64,000 bases of DNA from Cyrtodaria siliqua. Taxonomy: Eukaryota > Mollusca > Bivalvia > Adapedonta > Hiatellidae. Below are positions 46,001-54,240 of the stretch, piece after piece. The translations under genes and the position numbers were made by a program. Every line of letters starts with the position of its first letter. The stretch's first letter is position 1. The stretch spans positions 806,001 to 870,000 of the forward strand of contig JAWPHD010000002.1 in NCBI GenBank assembly GCA_037043455.1, read 5' to 3'. The notes beneath the pieces are model-generated. The model saw only the letters and a list, made by a program, of their open reading frames with translations, was not told where the DNA came from and did not search any database.

Positions 46001-47347
46001 TTTATTCAGCGAAATATTTCGTGTACATACAGGTCTTTTTTAACCTATTTAAGTGGGGTCATAATTCGGCCTCTTCTCAATTGCAAAAGCCTCTATTTTC
46101 TAAAAATTCTGGGGTAAAAAATGCCCAATCTAAAAAAAAAAATTAAAAAATTAAAAATTACAGACTTTATATACATAGTTTGTATGTTAAAATAAATAAA
46201 TTCTTAAGACCTGGTTGATACTAAACATAAAACATTAAAATCCATTCCCCTAAACATTTTTTCCCCCAATTTGGACAGTCTCGCGCTTCTTTTTCCCAAA
46301 ATCTGCAGGCCTGGGCCTTTTCCCAATTTTCATGAAAAAAGCCCTGACATGAAAACAGGAATTTAGACCCAAAGAAGTCTGCAGTAATAAAATGGTGAAT
46401 TTGAAGAAGAAAAAAATGGTTTTATTTATTGTTGGAATTGCAATAGGGCCTATTTTTATTTCTTTTGCTCACATGACATGATTAGCGCATTAGGTTTTGA
46501 TCATATTAGACTGTGCATTGCATCACTTACCCATCTAGCTAAATTGTCTATTAGTAATTGCGAATGTAATTTTGGTGTCAGCTTGGAGTGTCTTTTGTAC
46601 CGCTACTGAATTTAGATGATTGAATTCAGTCATAAAATCTCGATTATATTTAGTAAATGGTGATTGTGGAATGTAATTATTTTGTGTTTTATCATCTCAT
46701 TTTTTTGTTCAGTATCATTTAAACCTAAAACCTGCTTGCATATAATTTAATAAACTGTTTAGTTTATATTTGTCTTATTCTGCCATAGGTTTAATTATAT
46801 TACTTGTGCAATATAATCATATACTACACTAGCGGATCCAGGGGGCGCCATATATGTATGTCCATGTTACTTTAGATAAAATATCAAAAAATTCGATGCA
46901 CGGCCTCAGTATAAAAAAAAATCTCGCTCGCTCGACGCATAGTGGCTAATGAGTGGTTTAATTAACACATTGTTAAATACTTTTATTTGAAAACGGAATT
47001 TTTTACCCTATCAATGCACTACCGCAACTGTTTTACGTTTTATGAGGCTAAAAACAGACCCGAAAATCAGTTTACCAAAATTGTACGCCCCCACCTAAGC
47101 TGAAATCCTGGATCAGCCCCTGTACTATTTTTATAATTAATACTAATGACTGGACACATGCAAATTATGTAGAAAAACTAAGTGGACACTGTGAGTTTTT
47201 AAAAAAATCAAGATTTTTTTAATTTTGCAAAATGTTTTTAAAAAATTGTTCCTTACCGCCTCGTCCTCTGCTGGCACTGCGACCTCTGCCTCCACGTCCA
47301 CGTCCTCTTCCTCTACCACCATTTCCACGGCCCCGGCCTCTTGGCAT
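38119..47347 (-). CDS. Nine-exon gene: RGG-rich, von Willebrand A domain protein (592 aa), Ro60-like layout
   Basis: Coding exons on the minus strand are 47257-47347, 45716-45919, 44549-44802, 43426-43572, 42481-42704, 40977-41219, 39868-40042, 39219-39364 and 38119-38413. All have GT-AG borders and matching phases; the sum is 1,779 bases including the stop. Residues 1-32 are Arg-Gly rich, as in RNA-binding proteins. Residues about 55-385 are mostly helical, with WARHDYDLADFFLKNRDNFG, HFPTEPWKKLADICHF and WFLGFCYGGPAPEG. Residues about 394-560 form a vWA fold with MIDAS residues D400-x-S-x-S404, T460/T461 and D484. Total length and a C-terminal vWA resemble Ro60 (538 aa), which binds Y RNAs, but I cannot show a TROVE domain. 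A DUF2828-like or unnamed family is equally possible. RNA association in the cytoplasm or nucleus is an inference. The second exon has two in-frame acceptors 12 bases apart and an alternative weaker donor. Confidence 0.85.
38985..39222 (-). repeat. ~20 bp minisatellite overlapping the exon 8 splice donor
   Basis: The minus-strand unit is close to CTCATAAGTAATCATGGGCA, in about ten diverged copies. The true donor of exon 8 (CACTC|GTAAGTAATCATGGGC) lies in the first unit, so the array seems to have grown from the exon-intron junction. Two further units, at 39139-39144 and 39058-39063, also read GTAAGT. Confidence 0.85.
40977..45919 (-). CDS. Exons 2-6 of the vWA gene: helical middle region
   Basis: Exon 2 (45716-45919) has an acidic start and then YFVGGVSMDQHYEG and DRYAAGMAVLQKNGVDVAQ. 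Exon 3 (44549-44802) has ARIRALAAAWARHDYDL and a basic segment RLLEKKMKQLQ. Exon 4 (43426-43572) has CKHVCKWVKNITKDELEFY. Exon 5 (42481-42704) has CRNVTDDNVNDLIKEFPIPY and EESKARIVGYEPKLDTIL. Exon 6 (40977-41219) has YYEDIRCTEADKVVLHRVES and GKLLERLLTMK. The many paired helices suggest a HEAT-like or TROVE-like solenoid, but this is inferred from composition only. Confidence 0.75.
41505..41663 (-). mobile_element. tRNA-derived SINE in intron 5 of the vWA gene
   Basis: On the minus strand it starts GGAGTGCTGTCGTCTAGTGG (A box TAGTGGTAGAGCG) and has the B box GGGTTCGATCCCC. A core with GTTCCTGAGCAAGACACTTT and a tail GGTTGTACCCAGGCAGACAT follow. The 3' side of the acceptor stem does not pair, so it is a SINE head and not a tRNA gene. 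Confidence 0.85.
42956..43332. mobile_element. MITE with 48 bp perfect terminal inverted repeats (intron 4)
   Basis: 42956-43003 and 43285-43332 are exact reverse complements, starting TGTGGTATACCGTACCCTGG. The element is 377 bp and non-coding. It lies in the intron between the fourth and fifth coding exons, and the perfect ends indicate a young insertion. No target duplication was recognised. Confidence 0.88.
44885..44988. repeat. 52 bp tandem duplication in intron 2
   Basis: AGGCCCAGTGGAA...GGGCAGTGGACAC occurs at 44885 and 44937 with one base difference. It is intronic and non-coding. Confidence 0.9.
45292..45472. mobile_element. Short MITE-like element in intron 2
   Basis: CAGGGGCGTACCTGGG faces CCAGGAACGCCCCTG, imperfect inverted ends about 180 bp apart. 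No ORF. Confidence 0.5.
46826..47123. mobile_element. MITE-like element in intron 1
   Basis: TACACTAGCGGATCCAGGGGGCG at 46830 is opposed by CGCCCCCACC...CTGGATCAGCCCCTGTA near 47085-47123. The GCGGATCCAG motif also appears at about 63340 and 63560, so it may be one repeat family. Confidence 0.5.
47257..47347 (-). CDS. Exon 1 of the vWA gene: start codon and RGG stretch
   Basis: ATG at 47345-47347 has A at -3 (TGAAAATGC). It encodes MPRGRGRGNGGRGRGRGRGG and then RGRSASRGRG, ending one base into a Gly codon before the donor GTAAGG. RGG/RG repeats usually bind RNA and are methylated on Arg. No in-frame upstream ATG was taken because the sequence before it is AT-rich and has no coding character. 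Confidence 0.8.
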
Positions 47348-48423
47348 TTTCAACAAATAATTTAAGACTAGTTATCGAACAAATTTAAAGAAACTTACGA
47401 AGTTCAAGACCAAGCGTAAAATTTAGAAAGCTTTTTCAGCAGGTATATGTTTGCGTCTTTCCTTCTTTTTTTCTAAATGTACAAAATATTGCACTTGATT
47501 ATTGATATCAGGATACTGTATGGCAACCTACAAAAAATAAATGAATTTACAGCCAACTCAGAGCGGCCTAGCATACACTAGGTGTCAAAATAATTAGAAC
47601 TAAAGTTGGTTTATTAACGTTCTATGTCATACTGAGCAGAAAGTGTGCTGGTTGTGAGTTGTCAGTCCAGTTTTATACGTTTTTATCAAAGTTAAAACTT
47701 GCACAACACTCTGCAAACAAGAAGGAAAATAAGTGTCAACAAACTGCCTTCTAACACCTAAAAGGAAATTCTTCCGCAAAATAAAGCTAAGTAGTTCTTG
47801 CTGATCTTTTCGTTTTGGTTAAGCAATTTACATTTGTTATGATGATATTTATAAATAATATTGTATAACATGACGCCTGTTCTACCAAAATAAATTGAAT
47901 GATTAAAATAAATAAATAAATGAATGAATGAATATTTTCATTCGCAACATCTCGTTAACTTCATCGATTCAGATCCCGAAGATTGACGGGATTGACCGAG
48001 TTTTCACGATTGTATCGGTATCATTGTATCTCTACGCGAAGTTTCTCGTTCTTTCATCAGGACATTTGCTAAATGCTTTATTTAGACATGACCGCAAACC
48101 CTTAGGAATGAACTGGATGTGTATGCTGTAACTGTTGGGAAATATAAATTACATTTCATGCATGCATATAATGTGTTTTTCTGTTCAGGAGTGGCTAACT
48201 TTTTCTAAGTTTTTAAAGGGACACCTTTACATCAAGCATAAAAGAGGCCCTCCCAGGGGTTTTGGGGATCTGGGGAACATGACCATTTATATTTAGGGAT
48301 CTGGGGAACATTGGCAATTACTTAAAGAGATCCAGGGATCAAAGTCCAACTTTTAGGGATCTAGGGAACAGTGCCCTAAAAGAAAAAGAAAGAAATGAGT
48401 ACCTAATTTTTACGTGTAATTTG
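47348..48423. other. Upstream region of the vWA gene, with a repeat fragment
   Basis: The promoter of the minus-strand gene should lie in the first few hundred bases here, but no TATA or initiator stands out. 47935-48030 is a diverged copy of the modules at 5886 and 6310. 48240-48370 holds about four copies of GGGATCTGGGGAACA. No coding region is supported. Confidence 0.5.
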
Positions 48424-48989
48424 TACAGTGCTTTGGGTGGTATAGAATCACTTGGGTTAAACGTCTCATTTTAAAATGAAAGGAAAATGTTTATTTAATT
48501 TCTGATTTAGATTTACCTTTTTAGTTGTATGATAGCAAAATTTCTAAAATTATTGTCCTGAAGCTGTGATTTTTAAATAGGCGTTTTTGCACCAATATTT
48601 AAATAATTTCATTTTATCCTTAAAAGTGCCAAAATTCAACAAGTTACCTTAACTGATGATTTCATTTTGACTTTTGTCCCTAACATTTGTTAAAACAGCA
48701 AATATTTATTTCTGAGTTTATTGTGACAGTATGAATTTTTCGTTTCAAAAACACACTTCATTCAGGTAGTATAGAATCATTTTTTCTGAGAGGTGTTGCA
48801 CGTAGTGATATATTTTACATGATAAAATGTCCCAAATAATTTCACCGTTGAATAAATGTATGCTTATATGATATATCTTCAAGCCTGGAAAGTTTTAAAA
48901 TAATCTAAAATATATGAGCTGAGAAAATTGATTTTAAACAGGAACTGATTCTTTACTACCAATGATTCTATACACCCCAAAGCACTGTA
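48424..48989. mobile_element. MITE-like element, 566 bp
   Basis: TACAGTGCTTTGGGTGGTAT at 48424 is matched, with small gaps, by ATACACCCCAAAGCACTGTA ending at 48989. An internal TAGTATAGAATCA block near 48768 echoes the ends. There is no coding content. Confidence 0.7.
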
Positions 48990-49194
48990 TGATTTACTTT
49001 TAAAACATGACATTTGGACTGCTGTTCACTGCTGATTAATTGCTTTGAACGGCTTACAGTATCACCTTTTACGACGGTTTTTAGTAGCGCCCATTGCTCA
49101 ACCGGATGTCTAACAGAGAATATCAACTTTCCTGATCAACTGAAAGCGTTTGCACGGCGATAAACATTAAGATGTTGTGTTCATGTGTGTCCAA

Positions 49195-50524
49195 TCACAG
49201 ATCAGCAGAGTTTATGCCATGGTGCAGAGTCGTCCGTCTATATGCCTGTCCGTCCATCCATACAATAATTTTTTGTGGCGACTACTCCTCTAAAACTATA
49301 TTAAATAGATTTTTATGAAACTATTTTCATGGCCACCAAAGCTAAAAATAGATGTGTAAGAAAGAAGTTTTTATAGCAACTACTCCTCTGAAACTACAAG
49401 TGGTACTGATATGGGACCAGTACTGAAATAATCAGCATGACATAATGTTGGTCCTTGACGAAAAAGTCATTTTGATTCGACTTCAAACATGGCCACCAGC
49501 GGACAGTTTTGCTTACACAGGAAAATCTCAAAAACTACTTGATGGATTTTTATGAAACTGTATAGGAATTTTGCTCTTGATGTCTAGTTGGTCCTAAGTA
49601 AAACTCAAGATGGCCACCATAGCTAAAAATATTTTGAAAAAAATATGACTTTGTGGCGACTACTTCTCACAATCCATAAGGGTATTGATTTGGAACCTTT
49701 ACCAATGGACTGTCATGAGATATTGTTAATCCTACACAAAATTCATTTTGATTCGATATCAAACATGGCCGCCAGCGGATTTGTGGGACTCCTCCTGAAT
49801 ATTCATGAAGTAAAAATCAGGTATGCAGGAAGTTTAAGATGGCCACCATACCTAAAATTGATTTTAAAATTAGAATTTTGTGGCGACTATTTCTCAAAAA
49901 CCACAAGTGGTGTTGATTTTGAACCTATACCAAAATGACTGGCATTTTGATTCAATGTCAAGCATGCTCTTCTGAAACTACTTGATTGATTTTCATGAAA
50001 CTGCTCTCGATGTCTAGTTGTTCTTAAGTAAAAATCAAGTTGGCCGACATTTCAAGATGGCTGCCATAGCTAAAAATAGATTTTAAAAATACAGTTTAAT
50101 TTGTGGTGACTACTTCTCAAAAAACATAAGGGTTATTAATTCGGAACGTTTACCAAAATGATTGGCATGACATGTAGTTGGTCCTAAACAAAATTATTTT
50201 TGAATCAACATCAAATATTAAATATGGCCGTCAACGGACATCTTTGTTGTATAGTTATATATAGGGACTACTCACGACACTACGTAATTGACTTTCATGA
50301 AACTTTATAGGAATGTTGTTCTTAATGTCTAGTTTGTACTAAGTAAAAATCAAGTTGGTCGAAACTTTAAGATGACACAGGTACAAAAAAGTTTTTTAAA
50401 GTAATATTTTTTGGCGACTGCTGCATATTTTTTTTTTGATTTAACGACAAACATGGCCACCAACAGCCATTGTTTAGCTCTACGGGATGACGAGTTGTCC
50501 GTCGTCCGTCCGTCCGTCCGTTAA
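49195..50524 (+). mobile_element. Array of the ~300 bp repeat (copy C)
   Basis: It starts with CAGATCAGCAGAGTTTATGC and a CGTCCGTC-rich lead, as in copies A and B. About four to five more diverged monomers follow with GCGACTACT, TTCATGAAACT, GATGTCTAGTTG and AAGATGGC. It ends near 50,480-50,520 in TTGTCCGTCGTCCGTCCGTC. Confidence 0.75.
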
Positions 50525-50605
50525 CTTTTGCCTTGTGAACACTCTAGGGCCTTCATTATTAATCGGATCTTTACGAAACTTCGCCAGTGTCTTTATATCA
50601 ATGAA
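50525..50605 (+). repeat. Target repeat, left part, interrupted by the LTR element
   Basis: This partial monomer (AACACTCTAGGGCCTTCATT ... TATATCAATGAA) continues after the LTR element at 58135. The family forms a tandem array there with a period of about 160 bp. Confidence 0.85.
50601..50605. repeat. Target site duplication, left
   Basis: ATGAA, repeated at 58135-58139. Five bases is the usual duplication made by Ty3/gypsy integrases. Confidence 0.92.
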
Positions 50606-50929
50606 TGTCACAAAATGTCACGGGTAGAGCGTACTGGTCGTATATAGCTCTTGTATCGGTTACACCCAAAATCTATTGTTCGAGGTGAAACAATTTCACA
50701 ATATTCATGATCTATTCATGTAACACGTAAAAGCGTGCACATTTTAAGTGGCCGCCAGAGAGGCCGTGTCATAAGTTTAGTTTTGTGCTAATGCATGTAA
50801 ACGTATAGGTATATTTTCCTTAAACGGCAAAATTGTATAAGGGCCTCTCGTGTTGATTCAATACTGTAGATTTAGCCACGTTTGTCACGGACTGAACGGG
50901 GGAAATAATGATTTGGGCGTAATGTTTGC

Positions 50930-50936
50930 TATAAAA
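50930..50936 (+). promoter_or_regulatory. TATA box of the 5' LTR
   Basis: TATAAAA followed by CCCATTGTC. It is the only strong TATA element in the first 400 bp of the LTR, so transcription probably begins about 30 bp downstream, near 50960. The same box is at 56928-56934 in the 3' LTR. Confidence 0.6.
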
Positions 50937-51654
50937 CCCATTGTCTTCTAGCTTTCGCCGGGATCATCGAAAGTACTTTGTTGGAACAGAGATTGGACGG
51001 CAAATTTCACAGGCAACATGTGGTTAGTAGTTTTATTAAACTTTTATCGTATATTTGTATTCAGTGGGCGGCGCCATCTTGTTTGGCGGTTACGACATCC
51101 GGTTAGCATTGATGTTTCTCAAACATAACTTTAGACTAGCATATGAGTTTGAAGTTACTTTATTAGATGTAATTATTGTAATTGATCATTAATTGTAAAA
51201 CAATATTAATTTGATAACAGTGGATAATAGGTGCATTAGTTAACGTTGGCGTATAACTCAGTGATTGTAATACACGATTGTTAACATTGCGTGCAAACAT
51301 AACTCAGTGAGTGTAATATATGAGTTATTTGATCATGTTTATATTACATGTATTAGGGGCATTGATTAACAGCGACGTACATAGCGTATACATGGCGTTG
51401 TAGAATATGTATACATTGCTACTCATCATTAGTACAGCTTACATATATTGATTGAATAATGATTTGTTTGGGTAATGATAATTATGCAAGATTGTTATGT
51501 TTGTAAACCGACAGCTAAAACGTATGTATAATTACAGCCTAAGCCATCCAGGATATAAGCCATCCAGGATATAAGCCATCCAGGGTTGGAGTAAGCCATC
51601 TAGGTTTGGATATCCAGGAGTGGAGCTAAGCTTCCACGAATAACGTTACAAGCG

Positions 51655-51888
51655 GTGGAGACGGTCCCCGTACCTGCGCAGCCAGGTTTTACTAACGATA
51701 ACCCCCGGGACACAAGGTGGGCCCGTTACCAGTCCTCACTGGAGGAATATCATTCACAATCTCAGTGGAGATTAACTGTCATTGCATCGCGTCATCAACC
51801 CTTACAGAAGGCATTTGATGACAATCATCCATTGAATTCGCGCATCATCATCTTCATGAGCTCTCGCGCATCACAGTTATCGCGCTAG
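51655..51888 (+). CDS. Small ORF inside the 5' LTR (77 codons), function unknown
   Basis: It begins METVPVPAQPGFTNDNPRDT and ends SRASQLSR. The same ORF occurs unchanged in the 3' LTR at 57653-57886. It lies downstream of the TATA box, so it would sit in the 5' leader of the element RNA and could act as an upstream ORF. There is no recognisable domain, and chance is possible. Confidence 0.3.
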   Translation: METVPVPAQPGFTNDNPRDTRWARYQSSLEEYHSQSQWRLTVIASRHQPLQKAFDDNHPLNSRIIIFMSSRASQLSR

Positions 51889-52138
51889 ATCAACATTGTT
51901 ATAGCTTTAACAACACTTCAGTGTCTTAGACATTCAGTATTTATAACAATACTAAGAACGTCTTAAACGTTCAGGAGAACATTCTTTTCATAGTTCATTT
52001 GTGTATTCGCTTGTTTTTTTAGATAATTGTATATATATTAAACATATTTTAAAAGTTGCATTAAATTTATGTAAATGCATTCACCGTCATTGATTCTTTC
52101 CTGAGTTAGCCCAACCACTAAGGTCATCCTGTGACAAC

Positions 52139-52158
52139 TGGTTTTCAGAGTAGTGGGA
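52139..52158 (+). promoter_or_regulatory. Candidate primer-binding site
   Basis: TGGTTTTCAGAGTAGTGGGA begins two bases after the LTR. It starts with TGG, as expected for pairing to a CCA end, and vaguely resembles the complement of some Leu tRNA 3' ends, but with gaps. The tRNA is therefore not assigned. 52160-52804 is an otherwise unremarkable leader. Confidence 0.5.
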
Positions 52159-52804
52159 TTTTGGGCGACTACGGAGGGAAAGAATCAATAAGTGATCTTT
52201 ATTATGATATACTAAATCTCTACTTATTATTTTAGAATTGTGTACCACCCTCTGGTCCATCAAGGCGACTGCCGACGATCACGGCCACAGCTTGGAAGAC
52301 AAGTCAAGACACGACAAGGGTAGGGTGAGTCCAAACTGTTGTTTTGTCCGTTCTTTCCTTGGCGCGAGGTCGCAGTGGTCTACACGAGTGGGTCTGAGGC
52401 ACTTTTGCTCAATAATTTGGGTGTTTGTTTTACCTCCCTTGATATACACATAGTATCCAATTAGGTTGGCGAACAAGACGTTCTACTCATGTTGTGACAC
52501 TCGAGTATACTTATATTGATGGGAGAAGTAAATATACATGTACATGTTATGCACAGTTCTATGATTGTTTAAGGTTATGTCCAATATCAAATATAGATAT
52601 TTTATGTAGTGTATATGTTTTGTGGAAGCTAGATACTATCTATACGTAACCGTTAGGAGTTAGCGCTAGTACAAATGTGTATGTAACTTGTCCTATGATG
52701 ATGCCCAGGTATTTACTGAGGACACAGTGACTTACCATTAGTAGTTAGTTGAGTAGAATTATTAGTGACGTGTGTATTGTAATTATTGTAGTGTGTAGTT
52801 CACA

Positions 52805-54240
52805 ATGTCTATAGACATGACGTCCATAAAGGATCTTACGGAAATGGGTAAGGAGTTAGGGTATGCTGGAGAGGAGCTTAGAACCTTTGTTAAAGACGAA
52901 CAGGCTAGGGAAAGGGAATTTAGACTTAAGGAAAGAGAATTAGCAAAGCGGGAAAGGGATGAAGAGAAAGATAGGTTAGAAGTAGAAAGTAGACTATCCA
53001 CAGAGAAGTTAGAATTAGAAGGTAGGTTAGCTAAAGAGAAGCGAGATGATGATAAAGAGAAGGTAGAATTAGAAAGTAGAATAGTAAAGGAGAAGCAAGA
53101 GTTAGAACATGAGAGGTTCGAAACAGATGGTAGACTAGCTAAGGCTAAGATGATAATGGAAAGGGAGCAAAAAGAGTTTGATCATAAGTTAGCTTTAGAG
53201 TTGGAAGCAGCTAAGACACATAGTAAGGACAGTAAAACTGAAGGGAAAGATAGTTATTCTGGAAAGTTAAAAGGTTCGAAGTTACCATACTTTGATGCTG
53301 ACAAAGATAACATGGACAGTTACTTGTTACGGTTCGAGCGTTATGCTGAGTTACAGGAATGGACCAAAGATAAGTGGGCAGTTCATTTAAGTGCGTTATT
53401 GAGAGGCAAGGCCTTAGATGTATTTTCTAGATTACCTAGTTTAGATGCTCTTGACTATGACAAGTTAAAGGATGCTCTTTTAAAGAGATTTGAGTTAACT
53501 GAAGAAGGTTTTAGAAAGCGGTTTAGAGCTTGTCTGCCTGAGAAAGGCGAGTCATTTATTCAGTTTATTAGTAGGTCTAGAAATTACTTAGATAGGTGGT
53601 TAGAGTTAGGGAAGGTAGCGCAGACTTATCAGGGCCTCATAGATTTCTTGTTGCGGGACCAGCTATTCAATGTTTGTAGTAGAGATCTGTTCTTATTTCT
53701 CAAAGAAAGAAAATTAGCTAGTGTAGGAGAAATGGCAACACAAGCAGATCAGTTTGCCGAGGCTCGAGGTGGAGCTCATAATGTAGTGTCGAAAGACAGA
53801 ACTTTTAGAGATAGGCAAGGGGACGATCATAAACAGAAAGGCCAGAGTGGAAACTATAGAGGTGGTGGTAGTTCGATGGGTGCTAGAGGAGGTAGCAATA
53901 GTGGTAACATAGGTAGACCTTTTATTCGTTGTCGTCACTGTAATGGGAATCATGCTTCACATGAGTGTAGGAAAGCGGTGAAAGTGTCCGCTGTCGTAGA
54001 CAACTTTAGTGACAATAGTAGAGTGGACAACAATGTAGGGAGTCAGAACCAAGGTTTTAACAACCCATGGAATTTCGGTAGAGGTAGAGGTGGTCAAAAC
54101 CGAGGTAGAGGTAGAGGCAGAGGTAGTAATAGTCCGGTTATTAAAACCGAGAGTAGTAGCTGTTGTGTAAAAGCGGATGGTGTAATGACGAAGATCGGAA
54201 CATGTCTCTTTCCGTATGCAAATCTTCCAACGGCAGATGG
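52805..54240 (+). CDS. Gag part of the polyprotein
   Basis: The start ATG at 52805 follows TAGTTCACA and is the first long-frame Met. The N-terminus reads MSIDMTSIKDLTEMGKEL, then a long Glu/Lys/Arg-rich coiled coil in which LEVESRL-, LELEGRLAKEK- and VELESRIVKEK-like blocks repeat with about 20-residue spacing. Such a tandem coiled coil ahead of the Gag domain is unusual and could assist particle assembly. The zinc knuckle has three residues, not four, between the second Cys and His. Confidence 0.85.

Larger units (their letters stand above)
50606..52136 (+). repeat. 5' LTR (1,531 bp)
   Basis: Begins TGTCACAAAATG and ends CCTGTGACA, with 6 bp inverted ends. A TATAAAA box lies at 50930-50936, about 325 bp in. 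ATAAGCCATCCAGG repeats three to four times at about 51541-51603. The LTR also contains a 77-codon ORF. It is long for a gypsy LTR. Confidence 0.96.

Noticed and set aside
47143..47328. 61-codon acidic minus-strand ORF
   Set aside because: Shifted frame over the RGG exon; the RGG frame joins the splice phases and this one does not.
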